Counted from the first letter of the stretch, positions 23,956 through 36,847 are shown. The stretch: DNA of 64,000 nt from Gentiana macrophylla (GCA_026214975.1 JAOBSW010000980.1:62001-126000), one strand, 5' to 3'. Notes: generated from the sequence alone by a model not told the origin. Translations and numbers: made by a program.

Positions 23956-25670
23956 TCTCGATTAGGATTACTTCCGGTGGATACTCCCGGATGTTCATCT
24001 ACGGTTTGATAATCAGTTAGAAGTTATGTTGTTAAGTTGGTAGTTGTTTAAATTAGTTGTTTTTTGTTGTTTGTTACTTTTATTTATAGTTTGTAATAGT
24101 GTTTAATATATATGTCATTTTCTTTAATCAAAATAATATATGGTTGCTAAAAATAATAAATAATAATCAAAATCATATAAAATTTTAATTTTATTTGCAA
24201 ACTACTTTTTATTTACTCACTGAACATCGGGACGATGTCATTTCGTAAGTGGGGAGTGGAAGTAAGTTAGTAAATAAAAATTAAAATTTTCTTATATAAA
24301 TTTATACTTAATTGCTCAATACTTAGTTTAATTTTTCTTGGAACAAAATAATTAGATAGTATATAATTAGTATGAATAAAAACAATATAAATTGGTAAGA
24401 ATAGATTTTAGTAAAATAAATTAGATATATTATAAGTATATTATATATGTCAATTTTAGATCTTTATAAGATTTTAAGTATATGTAACTATACATAAATA
24501 TTATCAAGTAAGTTTCATATGAAATTTTAGCAAATATACTTATATTTATAATGAATTTTTTTAGAATAATTTTCTTTGTAAAACGAAATATGAATATGAA
24601 ATCGGATTAGGAATGATGAGATTTTTGACACCATAAAAAATTACCTCAACTTTGATTAGAGTGATCAAGACCTCACTCGATATAGCCATTTTTTTGATCA
24701 AAACCGACCCTTGGCTTATTTTGGTCTACATTTCCTAAAATCCCACGAGTTTATGCGTCTTATGAAAGGAGATGATAGCAATGAAGCTAAGGATGGTGTA
24801 TCTTTGAGGTGAAAAAAAAAAAAAAAAGAAAAGAAAAAAAAGAAGATATATATAAGAACGAAGCACCATATTTACGAGAGAATTAATCGAATACTGAGGT
24901 ATCTTCCTTATCTTTGATCGACAGATATCGGTAGTAAAGCTTCCAATGATTTGAGTGCAGTAGGGTGTTATCTAAAAGCGTCTATATCACTATGAGGTAT
25001 AAAGCTCCGATAAAAATTCGAATCATAAGATCTCAAGAATGATTACGAGTTTAAGGAAACCGGACTCGTAATTTTAGATCGAAAGAGTATTACTCCGATC
25101 AATCTTGATGAAACAATGCTTGTAAATTTGATTTTCTACACACATTCACGCTTTTAGTTCTTAATATTGAAAAAAAAAAAGAAGAGAGAAAATGAAAAAT
25201 AGTTGGAAAATGAGATATTATTAATCAAGCTGTTTTTGATCAAACGTGAAGGTGTAAAGACGCACGCACGACTTGCTTCTTTCTTTTTTGATTTTTTTTT
25301 ATATTTTCGATTAACCAATGTCCTATCCTAAAAGTATTAGCCATCTTGTCAATTACTTGACTTAGTCTTTGATTCCAAATATTTCATATAAGTTGAGATA
25401 GGAAAATAATTCTAGAATTTTAATTATATTTATTGAGTAGATTTTGTGAAATTTCATTTGAATAATAGTTGATAAATAATTTATCAAAGTTATCTACACT
25501 TTTATCTTATTAATTTCTAAGAAAGATATAATTAATATGTTTATAATATTGAAATGATATTTTACTAATTTAAAATTTTATCTACCACTTATATTATTTT
25601 TATCGTAATTTTTATATATTACGCTTATTTTGCTCGAGGACGATCAAAGAGCTATTTAGTGGGGAGTAGT
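23956..25670 (+). other. Element D 3' non-coding DNA with two polypurine-like tracts
   Basis: A/T-rich, no gene. The polypurine tract tagtggggagtagt sits directly before the right LTR (25657-25670). A second similar block, a cgggacgatgtca motif plus aagtggggagtggaag, lies at about 24227-24261. Poly-A interruptions occur at about 24812-24842 and 25169-25183. Confidence 0.6.
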
Positions 25671-27613
25671 TGATGTGTAACATTTATATGATAAAATTAC
25701 GATGTTTTATATACGTTATCGACTATTTTTATATAAAATATAAGTAATTATAACAGATGATCTTATAAAATATTAATAGCTATGAATAAATCTAAATACT
25801 ATAAAAATCTAGTAAAAATGATAAAAAGTTATAAATTTTGTACCGGGTTAATAACCGGAGTGTAAGTGTCGGATTCACGTGGGTATTTTTGGTATTTTGG
25901 ACCTTAGGTAAACCAAGACCCCAGTGATGACATTTTGTGGAGTAAAATCATATCTTTTGAAGGAATAAAGGAAGTGCCACGAGATTTAAAGTTCAAGTGG
26001 ATCGATGGTTCGTGACGCCGTATCAAGTTATATTTTCGACGAACAAATGGCCCAAAAAAAAAGGCATTTTCTGAAAAAGAAGTCTTCATGGAAGTTATAG
26101 ATCTCCTCAAGAGCTTTCCAACGCATCTTGAATTATGTCATTTGGAGATCGAGAACTCAAGTTATGATTTTATCAAGTTTCGGATTAAGATTGGAAAAAA
26201 TCTATCGGATCGATCCGATTTACCTCGGATCGATCCGAGGAAACATCATGATTAGACAAAGCATGTGGCCTGCGAGAGAATATCACGGGATAATATTTTT
26301 ATTCCCGGATCGATCCGGCCCTTTTCGGATCGATCCGGTTTGGGAAAAGCGCCTATAAATAGAAGAAGCATTGCGAGGCACATAAGGGGTACCAAATATA
26401 TTTTCTTCACCTCTTTTTAGTAGTAGTAGTATGTATATATATAGGCCTTATGCCATAAATAAAGTAGTATCGTTATAATGCTTAGAAATTATCGGAAGAT
26501 CAATGTTGTTGAAGTTGTTGTAGCATCCGGAAGAATACAAATTTCCGATTCAATCGTTATAATCGGGTAAAATTCTTAAAGTATTTATGTTTGTTTTGTC
26601 TGTTTATCTTTTCAGTATAATGTTAGTAGGCTAAATCTAATAACTAGCCAAAGTTATGTAATCGTTTTATTTCGATCTTTTCGGTAAAGGAATGTTGTCT
26701 AAGTAAAATTGAATAAAATTGAGTTAATTGAATCTTTTCCTATTGATAAAGTTTGACTTGAAAGAATTCATAATCGAATTATGAATTGACACCTCGTAAT
26801 TAAGTTATGAACTCGTTAATAGAAAAACGGAGAGGTAAAATTGGCCGAGTGAAAGCGTGACAACGGAACCCAGTTTCTACCCGAAGCGATTTGTCCTAAA
26901 AGATGAATCTTATTAAAATTTGTACTCAAGATCGTAATAATGTTAAATTCATCAGTTTAATTGAAACTTAAACCGGAAAGTTGAATCGCCCGGCCTTGAC
27001 AACCGGAGCCTTTAAATAAAATTGACCGTTTGACGAACGGAATGACTCCTTTTTATTCAAAGGTAGAATCGTATTTTCGGGACCGCTCGTAAAAACCGTA
27101 ATGATTGTGGACCTTGGGTGATGACAATGGACATATGACAATTTCACACACTAATGTGAGGACGAATTGTTAACCTTAGGAGTGCACCGTTTCATTTACT
27201 CAATTGAACCTAAAGATCGAGCACATTCCATTCACTGAAAAGATCGTATAAATCAATTATATAAACTTTGGCTAGTTCTCTAATAATATATTTGGCATCT
27301 ATATATTTATATCTATATATATACTTTGCAACTTATGCACATCTATATATATTTATATATCTATATATATTATATTAGAATAAATTTTAATTTACGCATT
27401 TATTTTATGTTAAGTAAAATAGTAGTTATATCTGTATATAAACCGAGATTTAGATTGAGTTAATAATGACTCTTTTTGGTGTTTAACCACACTTAGAAGA
27501 ATTACAAAGTTCCACGAGGATACGATACTCGACTCACCATACTAGCACTACTGATTTGACCCGATACAATCGCCGGTTAAGGACTAGTATTAGCACTAGA
27601 AAAGGCCACGTCA
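25671..27613 (+). repeat. Element D right (3') LTR
   Basis: A 1943-bp LTR with four palindromes (26207, 26227, 26307, 26327) and TATA box tataaat at 26354-26360. It ends ccacgtca and is followed by gcatg. It is colinear with the left LTR. Confidence 0.92.
26206..26360 (+). promoter_or_regulatory. LTR promoter with four CGGATCGATCCG palindromes (right LTR of D)
   Basis: Two pairs (26207/26227 and 26307/26327), each spaced exactly 20 bp. The last ends 17 bases before tataaat (26354-26360). This is probably the ancestral arrangement, because the left LTR differs by loss of one unit. Confidence 0.7.
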
Positions 27614-27856
27614 GCATGTCGGACAAAGTGCACAGACAATCGACATCGTCAAGGCAAAACGAGTCCAAAGGACAGATAATGTTGCTAAAGTAAAAAAAAG
27701 TCTGCAAAGCAGACATGGAAAGTCCGTATGTCGGACTCCACGGGAAGTGAGTCCGCAGGGCAGATTTAAGTTCAGATCATTGGATGATAGTGGCCGAGAT
27801 ACGCCTTTGATAGATCAGACCTGACCTCAAGAGCTCAGATAGATCTGAGGGGTTTA

Positions 27857-28346
27857 TGACGATACCGAATCTCGCACCTCCACGTGGCGTCACGAGATGG
27901 TCCTCCTGAACAAGAATAAGTGATAGCCCAAGGGTCGAATTGCGGGTTGAGACATCGACAACCAACATGATCAGAGAACCGAGACGATGGGCGCATCTCG
28001 ATACCGCAAGTCGGAAAGCTCGGGGTGTGGACAAAGTCCACACTAAACACGCAGGCCCATTATCCATGTGGTTACTTGCATAAGTGGGTAAAGCCTATAT
28101 AAGCTGGTAAAAGCCCAAAGGGCTAATACTGTATTTTACCCAAACCGACATGGTTTAGGGTTAGGGTAATGAACTCCCTATAAATATACGCTTCCAGGAA
28201 CTACGTGTGACTTGATTCCTAGACAAATACAAGATATGTAGGCAACCTGAGAGAGACTCTCAGGCTCAGTCTAAAATCATCCTTGATTCAATCATCCCTA
28301 GATTAAATTGACCCAAAATTATACATGACAAAATCCAGCATCGTCA
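27857..28346 (+). repeat. Element B right (3') LTR
   Basis: A 490-bp LTR with a telo-box-like motif at 28154-28167 and tataaat at 28179-28185. A purine tract (ctgaggggttta) lies just before it. It ends catcgtca and is followed by acagg (28347-28351). Confidence 0.9.
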
Positions 28347-29849
28347 ACAGGCATTAAGCAAATTAATAGGACCGATTTAGCATGCATATTTCAATTTAAA
28401 GTTAGAGCAGCCATTTAAAACACAAAAACTATCAAAAGATTTGTCCTTTAATAAGCTTAAATTCGTTTTAGATCTAAAATATGTTAATCGAGTCCTATTT
28501 CTATTAAAGGACAAATCTTTTGATAGTTTTTGTGTTTTAAATGGCTGCTCATGTCTATCGAGTTTCATACAAGAAATAGTAAAGGTCTAATCTTTACCAC
28601 GATTTGAGTTTATTTACTCAGACTAGAGAACATTTAGAGCCAGACAAAGAACTAAAATGAAAAAGGCGAAGAAGACTTCCCTAAAATAAATTGCAGCTTT
28701 TTCGGGTTGATTTAGATAGGACATCATCGGCCTCTATATATCACTTTCATCGGCCTCAGCTTTGCAGATTTTCATCAGATGGCTGGTTCACTACCTTCAC
28801 GGACTAGCAAAAGGAGTAGGAGCACAAAGACACACAGAATAAAGCCAAAGACATGATCTTATGCTTGAATCCAGGTGTTGCATAGAGCCTTTACATAACA
28901 GAGAATCATATGGCTAATTCGGGGATGAAGAGATAGAGACTTTCATTAAGGCCAGACAATGTTTCTCAATGAAGAAGAAGAAATGGGACATTTTGGAGAA
29001 TCACAGCAATAAAGGAGAGTGATTTTTACCAAAATAGATAGTGGGAACTGAGGTGATAGGGACTGATGGGAGAAAGTAAAAGAGGAGGTGGAGTGTTTCC
29101 TATAAGAGAAAAGGACGGTGGAGGATTTTCTAGTGAGGTGGTAAATTACCTAGAAACTTCTAGTCTAGGTAGTAGATAAAAAGGGTGATGGGCGGCAAGA
29201 AGTTATTTATGGGAAATAGGGTTTTGTGATATATTATTATGTAGAAGAAAAAAAAAGTAGGATGAAAAAGGGTGTTGGGCTAAATAATAAATAGAAGTTG
29301 GGCTCGGAAAAAGAGAGGCTGCGGATTTAATTTAATATATTGTAATGAAAGCAGACCGAGACAAATGTTAAGAAAATATATGTATAGATAATATTTATAT
29401 AGAAGAATATATTAGAAAAATATGTATATTACTTAAATTCAAAAATCAAATAATAAACATAGATAATATAATGTCATATGTCACATTACTCTTAAAGTGA
29501 TGTCATGACAAAAATCATTTGACATTACTCTTAAATTAAGCTCTTAATGTGACATACACAAAGACTTGGATAAAATACTTATTAAGTAATTTATGTCACT
29601 TATAAAAATTGATAGAAATAAGAACAATGTGACATACACAAAATATTGATCAAGTGATTACAATATCATTAGATATTTTAGTCATATATAAAATATAGAA
29701 ATTAAGCTTGTTGTGACTTGATTATTTTCAAACACATGTCACTTAAAAATATAAAACATTTAGTGACATCATTAATTGTAGAGTAATTATGAGATATATC
29801 GCAAAATAAATATATTTTGAAATAAAAAATCAACACAAAATACTCAAAA
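28347..29849 (-). repeat. Element A 3' (left) LTR, second segment
   Basis: Resumes the LTR cut at 6290 and aligns with 37202-38659. It holds a perfect 49-bp inverted repeat (28405-28453 and 28502-28550) absent from the right LTR. The tgtgacat/atgtcac motif recurs about nine times between 29465 and 29770. The terminus is tactcaaaa where the right LTR has tactcaaca. The polypurine tract follows at 29850-29866. Confidence 0.85.
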
Positions 29850-30323
29850 ATTCTCCCCCTTTGATTATTTTCAAAATATCATTCTAAATCTTTATTTTGG
29901 GGTAGGCTCCCCCCTACAAATGAGCTTTCATTAAAGTATAAGCTCCCCCTTAAAAAAACATTTCTAACTTATCAAAATAAGTTTTAATACATATCTATCC
30001 CCTTTAGTTTGAAAATTAATCAAGAGCTTAAAACATAGGAGAGATAAAAATAATATGATACTTGTATAAGACATATAATTATCTCAAAATACTTGGCAAG
30101 TAAGGCCTTAGAAGGGTGAAAAGGGAAAAGGATAGATAAAAAAACCATGGATAAGAGGTAAAGACAAGATTTATGGGAGGATAAGAAATGAATTTGATAT
30201 AAAAAAATGATACCAAAAGAGGTAAGGCTATGGATAAGAGAGTTGATGCCAAGAACACTTGTAGATACAAAAAATGTTGCCAATAAATCCTGTAAAACAA
30301 GAAATAAGAGACTTTGGTACCCT

Positions 30324-33300
30324 TTATTCTTTTGGTCCTTGAACATTAGTCCCAAGAGATTTAGGCACTGATGACGGTCAAATTATACCCGTAAAAGTCA
30401 TCAACGTTGACCTTAAATCGAGAGTAATAATATATATTTTATGATAAATCACCTGTTTATATGGATTATTTAATGTTATGTGATTTATATTATATAATTT
30501 GGTATTTATCCATTTTTTATTGGTATTTATCTGTTTTTATTTATAAATCGGTATTTTTCCGTTTTTATTATATTTATCCGTTTTATTTAAATATGATTTA
30601 TTTTGGGATAAATATCTATTTTGCAGATTTGGATAATTATGGAGGATAAATACAAATGGAAGAATTAAATCTCAAGATAAATCAAAGAAAATTCAAGATA
30701 AATATCGGATTAAGACGAAAAGATCGGATAAGCGTGACAAAAGACTCAAAGAGTGGCGCCAACATGAAGGACACGCATTTTGGGGCGCACCTTATTTATG
30801 AGATCGGGCGAGAGTTATCTCTTATTTGTTTTGACATTTTAAAGATATCTCTTAATTACCAACCCCTATAAATAAAGGCATGCATGAACACGCCAAACAC
30901 ACCTCAATACATACACACAATTCATAATTAAATCTTGCTTTTTCTTAGAGCGAGTTTTATGCAAGATCTGCAATAATGTAAGTTCTTGTATTTATTTGTT
31001 CTTAGTTCTTTGTAATTAAGTCCCCAATTATTGTTTATTGTTTGAGGTTGTTCGTTCTTCACCGAACGATGTAGATCTAAGGATACGATATGAGGCGGTG
31101 GGGATTCCTTGTCTATAAGGATCCACACACCTGTGATCTGTTATCCGGTGACCTATAGATGACTTTGGTATGATCAACAACCGTGTTTTTAGTAGATCTA
31201 TATAATTGCTTTATGAGTTTCTATTTAATCCGTTACGTATGTGTAAACGCTAAGATTTAGGTTTTCGCCGCGCCAATCTAGCTTAACGCGTCTTTATGGT
31301 GTGATTGTCCACCCAGAATTTCTTATCTTAGTAGGTATGGCTACGGCTACGTTGCTCGTCTGCTTTAATTAGCGTATGATTAGGAAATACCAATATAGGG
31401 CTCCAGTCGGCTCATGAATTGATCTTCCGGGACTTTCAGTGAGATCTAGATACATTACGTATTTGGGAATTGTCGACACCTAGTTATACGTAAATCGTAG
31501 ATTAACATGAGACCGTCCAGGTGATTGTTAATGGGGACGGAGACTCGATGCGATCGCTAGAGAGCACGCCTGAAAAAAGGAATGTTGCCTAGGTGAGAAT
31601 ACGGTTAATATCGGCATCCCTAGTTTTGTAAGCGTGCAAGTCATATGAGATGGAAATAAAAGCGAAGTCACGTGATGTAGCATAGTGATCTAGATGGCCT
31701 AACGGAGCTAGATCTAGTTTAGGGGATGACTCCCGTAGCTACTATAAAAGGAATACGGATCGGATTAATAGTTGTCGAGTTTAGCTTAATTATATAGAAT
31801 CTCTAGATCCAAACGATAACATGATAATTGGGGAGGTTAATTACGTGTCTTTATATGTGTTGTGTCGGGTCGTGTCCTTTACTTTTTCTTGTCTTTTGTT
31901 GGTCGTAGACCGCCTTTGTGTCCTTGACATGAATGATTAATTGTTTGTATATAAATGACCCACAATTGGTTCCCTGTGGGATCGACCTTGATTCGCTGTA
32001 GCTATACTACGATGGACCTAGTCCTCTTGCTAGTATTGGTTTATGGTGGTCAAGTATTTTATTATCACTTGATCTACGTCATCAGGCACCCAAATTTTAT
32101 CAACTTTAGGTCCTCGAATATTACCAAGAGATGACTTAGGTACCCAAACTTTCCTAACTTTAGGTCTATGAACAAAAGTATTAGAACCATTGGCTCTAAA
32201 ATGATGTCCATGAGAACCATAAGAAGGACGATAATGGAAATGCTGAAAATATGGTGTATAAGCATGCTGAAAACAAGATGCATGATGATGGTGATATGGT
32301 GTGTGATGTGGGGGCTTCCAATAGTGATATTGGGTAGCATGTGGAGTATAAGAATGCTGGAAATGTGTGTAAGAAGGTGTATGATACCTAGGGGCATAAT
32401 GTCTAGATGAATGTAAGTTCCTAGAAGCATGAGAAATAGATGGATGATATGTACTTTGAGCATTTTGTCTAGAAGATGATGAGAGACTCATATTATTATG
32501 ATATGTATGTGCAGCCTTTTCATTTTGATTAAAGTGGTGTCTAGGAGTGAAGTTCCTAGAACCTCTTCTATCATATTGAAAAGCATAGTGATTCCTAGGA
32601 GAATGATTTCTAGGTGAATGACGTGATGTGGAAGGGTGTGATTCTGCCTTAGGCTGTGATACAGTGGCATGATGAGTATGTGAAGGTGTAGATGAAGACG
32701 ATTGTGAAAGAAAAACGGGTCTTGGTTTGAAGATTATAGAGGGCTGAATTTTAGGGACTAAATCTTTGTCCATTCCTTCTTCCTTAGAAGATTCAGGACA
32801 ATGTTCAGTTTGAAGTGCAGGTTCCTTAGGAAATGAGTGAGTAGTGTTCAGCTCATTTGAGCTATTTTCAGATTCTTGAATGATCTTTTTGAACACATCT
32901 CTCTCAAATCTTAAGGCTTCAATATCAGCCTCTAATTCTAAAAACTTTTGTTTGAGCCGAGCTTCATGAGTTGAAAACTTAAGTGCAAGCTCGCTAGATG
33001 TATTAATTAAGGAACATATAAAATTATCTTTATCACTTAGTTCATTTTTAAGATTCATAACTTCACATTTTAACTTAAAATTTTCACTTGTTAAAGCAAA
33101 AAATGTGGAGTTAGCTTCTTTTACCTCACATTCGTAATTTGTTTGAAAAATCTTGTGATTCAAAGAAAATTTTCAAACAACATGACTGATTTGTTGTAAT
33201 TCAGGTTTAGTAGAAGACTCAGAAACAGCTGCATGTTCAACAATATGTTCAGCAGCAGGACTGATTTGCTGCGGTTGAGAAGAATATTTAGAAACAGCAT

Positions 33301-34227
33301 TTGCAGCAGGCTGTTGATGATCTGAATGAGAGAAGGATGCAGCAGATAATTCTTTCTTGTTTAGTGAACACTTGAAACATCTGAACAGCTTATAAAAAGC
33401 TCGTTCATCAGGTTCATCTACACTCATCTGCCGCTTAATCGAGTTATATCGACTGATTCATAATCGAACTATTCGATTGATTCATAACTTGAACTGATTG
33501 ATTCAGCATTGTGAGGCTCAGATTCAGAGCATTGAAGAACAGCTTTTGAAGAATGATTAGAAAACTCCGGATTAAACTGTTTATGAGACAACATAGTCAT
33601 CTCATGAACATAAGCTAATTCCATAAGTTCCTTTATAGAAAAACAGTTTGGATCTTTTTCTTCTTTAATGAAGGAGACAAAAGAAGTCCATTCAGGACTA
33701 AGACTTCTTAAAATCTTTCTAAGAATTTGTATTTCCGAAAAAATATTTTTCAAAAAATTTCAAGCTATCAATAATCAGTTTCAATCTGGAAACCATGTCA
33801 TTAACAGACTCATTTGGAATGAATTGTATGAATGCATGAGTTCATTTATTCTTTGAGATGGGTCTGGTTGTTCATGTCTCTTTTGCAATGTATCCCATAC
33901 TTCTTTTGCAGTTGTACATGAATAAACATACCGTCTTTCAACTGGACCAAGAGAGTTAACAAGGATGGCCATAGCTTTAGAATTTTGATAAGCTATAAGC
34001 TCATCTTGTTCTAATGCTTTTCCATCTTTATCAACCTCAGTTCCAGGTGAAGGATTAGAAATGCAAAGATCATCTTCTACTATAAACCATAGGTGCAGGT
34101 CTAAGCATTCCAGAAAAGTCTTCATTTTATTTTACCACACAGCATACCTTGTTCCAACGAAGAAAGGTGGTCTTTGACCAAACACCACTTCTTTTGCAGG
34201 ATCATAGGTATACAAAGTAGAAGCCAT
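30324..34227 (-). pseudogene. Element A gag, Copia UBN2 type (interrupted by solo LTR E)
   Basis: The start is taken at 34225-34227 (MASTLYTYDPAKEV). The UBN2-like capsid part follows: DLHLWFIVEDDLC, AYQNSKAMAILVNSL, TAKEVWDTLQKRHEQ at about 33870-34125, then ILRKILRSLSPEW at about 33700. A degraded Cys motif (FRCFKCS) lies at about 33370. A coiled-coil segment at about 32880-33160 leads to a long His/Ser/Tyr-rich tail (32090-32700) with repeated WVPK blocks. The frame continues exactly across solo LTR E and ends at TAA 30324-30326. Frameshifts near 34130, 33840, 33740, 33430 and 33170 inactivate it. No pol follows. Confidence 0.8.
30369..32084 (+). mobile_element. Solo LTR E (1.7 kb) inside element A gag
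   Basis: It starts tgatgacg, ends cgtcatca (perfect 8-bp inverted ends), and is flanked by ggcac at 30364-30368 and 32085-32089. A TATA-like ctataaataaagg lies at about 30868. A ccctgtgggatcgacc motif at about 31972 resembles one in solo LTR C, so the parents may be related. The small frames inside (30461-30871) have no family match. Confidence 0.88.
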
Positions 34228-34922
34228 AAATGAAGATATAAGAAAAGAAATTGTGTTTAAGGTGAATGTAGTGTGCAATGCACAATGCAGGTTACAAATG
34301 TTGTATGAGTCCAAACAGAATCAAAATGACAACGAAAATCAGAAAAACTTGGACTGTTGGGGAAGAGATGTGAAGCGATGATGTGTGTAACAACCAGTGA
34401 GTTAAAACCTTTAAGCTGTTAGACTTAAGTTTAAATTAAACTTTGAAAATCCGGGTTGTTATAAATGAATCAGAAGTGTAGGATTAGAAAACGCTGCAGA
34501 TGATTTTGGGTTTAGGCCCAATGCAAATCTGAACCTAAAACAGAGCAGGCGTATCGATTTGGGTAGCCCTGCAAACTACCAAGCTCACAAGACAAGTGTA
34601 AAATATCACAGTGTAGCAGAAAGATAAACTTAAGCTCAGACACACTTGATACAATCACACAAAATCAGCACTTATAAAACACACAACCACAAAACTTTCA
34701 GATTCAGCAAACACAAAAACTTGCAGTCAAACACTTAACTTGCAGCAATAAAAGATATATCAAATTCAGCACATAAATTGCAAAGTATAAGCACTTATCA
34801 CAAAATCTCAACAATTATGATCACTAAACAAACTGATACAGGAACTGATCAACTAGTGACATGTTCTGATACAGAATGTAAAACAGATATCAGCAAGGTC
34901 AAAACCAAGCTCCGATACCAAT
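34228..34922 (-). other. Element A leader with primer-binding site
   Basis: Between gag and the 5' LTR there is no coding domain. At 34909-34920 the minus strand reads TGGTATCGGAGC, one base off the usual initiator-Met primer site TGGTATCAGAGC, starting two bases from the LTR edge. Confidence 0.75.
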
Positions 34923-36365
34923 TGTTGGATCGAGAACACGCAAACAATACTCTAGAGGGGGGTGTGAATAGAGTATTATGACCTTTTAAAAATTCTTTAA
35001 CCACTTTCAAGAATACTTATGCAAATTTATAAATCAAGTGGTATAACAGTCAAAATTAGAGTATACACTTAACCTAGTTCAGTTAACGAACCTAGGCGGA
35101 AGATGTAGTTTCGATTAACCATAAGAACCTAAGTTAACTTCAGTTGAAAAGTTTCTAAGTGAAGTTCAGTTTGTTAAGATAAAAGACTTGTGTTATACAA
35201 AACTGAAACTGAACCGAACTAAAGTGCAGGTTTGAACAAACAGGTTTGCAGATTCAGTTTTATGTTGTTAACCTACAACATGCAACTTCTAAGGTGTTCA
35301 AACAATATCAAGAATTGCATATTCAGATTTTATCTTTGTTTAAGCCTGAGACATGCAATTCTAAGGTGTGTATCAAAGTAATAAACTACCTAAGAACATA
35401 TGTGTGATCTACTAGAGATCACACCCACACACAAAGTATTCACTAGATGTCGCTTGAGTTTTATTACAAAACAAAAAAACAAATAAAAGATACAACACTT
35501 TTACTGTAAGTGTTACTAACCGGATAACCAAATTAATGTTAGTCTTAAGCGAACCACATACTCCAAATAACACTAAGATGTCCTAAATCCCTAGTAACAA
35601 ACAATTAACAGATTTCTACAAACACTCACCAAAGGAGTACTTACCAAGAATCACTGCCCGGATTCTTGAACCCGAATTCAGCTCCGTGAATTCGTAACTC
35701 AGCAGGAACGAACCGAACTACTGACCACATCTTGGCTAAGCTGTGCCCTTGTTATTGCTCCTCAATAACAAGTGGAGAACACTCTCAACACTACAACGCA
35801 ACTCACTAAAGGTTCCTTTAGAGGTACACTCTAACACTCTAACACACTCACACCTCACTTTTCTAACACTCAAGAAATTAAAACTGATTTCAGAATACAA
35901 GTGAAAAGAAAATGAAGCTGAGACTTAGTGAAATAAAATGTTGTCTTTGGAAAGGTTGTTCTACTTTTTATTCTTCAAGAAGCTGGAGTAGTATATATAC
36001 TACACAAGATGTATAGAGTATTGGCTTTACAATTCACTTTAGCTTTTGCAGGTACAGATTTTTGGCTTCTTGTGTAATCCAGCTGCAAAACCAGCGGCTC
36101 TTTCCAGATGTATTCATGAGAGAGAAAAGATAGGTGTCTGTACACTCAACAAACAATTAATCGTGTGAGAATAAAACAAAAGAGTGTGCAAAGAGAGAAA
36201 ACAAGCAGCGGCTATTATTATACAATGGGTCACAAAGTCAAATATCACAACATCCAAGAAGTGTTCACATGTGAGAGGACACGTTTTTCAAAGTCCACAA
36301 ATCTGAAAATTATTTCATATTAATTTGAGATAGAAAATGCATTACAGCAAATAATCACACACACA

Positions 36366-36415
<50 letters not shown>

Positions 36416-36784
36416 GCACATATGCACAAAGTGTCTATTATCAAAACAATATGTACGAAATATATGTGCATATATGTATTTACTTTACACCTCAATATAC
36501 ATCTATATTATACAGCATTGTACCACAGAGATATATATATATTGGACATTATGCAAAAGACACATTTATCAAGGAAGCACATTGAACATAGCACATTTCA
36601 CATAGATCAAGATTCACATCCTAAGATAAGAGTTATAATAGATATGAGAATAAATATAGATATGCTTTTTTATTTGCTGGGAAACGAAAGACCTAATAAC
36701 TACGGGGTGGGTGATCGAAACCTGGTCTCCCCACTGGGAGCCGGAGTAGAATACTAGTGGCGACCACTAGGATATGTACTTGGT

Positions 36785-36847
<63 letters not shown>

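Larger units (their letters stand above)
11894..27613 (+). mobile_element. Element D: Athila-type Ty3/Gypsy retrotransposon, 15.7 kb
   Basis: Full length, flanked by gcatg (11889-11893, 27614-27618). LTRs are 11894-13807 and 25671-27613, both starting tgatgtgtaacattt. A primer site of the tRNA-Asp type (ggcgccgttgccgggga) begins at 13815. Gag, protease, RT, RNase H and integrase follow in + order, all frameshifted. Two further ORF regions with the plant-transposon (PF20167-like) character lie 3' of integrase, at 21141-22625 and 23166-23955. That 3' coding capacity and the RT style match the Athila lineage. At 15.7 kb it is longer than the 10-12 kb I associate with Athila. Confidence 0.88.
6296..28346 (+). 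mobile_element. Element B: non-coding LTR retrotransposon (LARD-like)
   Basis: Two LTRs (6296-6786, 27857-28346), both beginning tgacgatacc and ending catcgtca, bracket the element. Target duplications are acaag (6291-6295) and acagg (28347-28351); the uninterrupted copy at about 37202 reads acagg. A primer-site-like ttggcgcgagaagg follows the left LTR, and a purine tract (ctgaggggttta) precedes the right one. Without its own insertions (6809-8826, 11894-27618) the element is about 4.3 kb. It shows no retroviral protein domain on either strand, only tandem-repeat arrays. It must have moved with borrowed proteins. The orientation follows from the primer site on the + strand. Confidence 0.85.

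Noticed and set aside
32074..32463. 129-residue minus frame and antisense 80-residue frame over the gag tail
   Set aside because: Alternative-frame shadows of the His-rich gag tail of element A.
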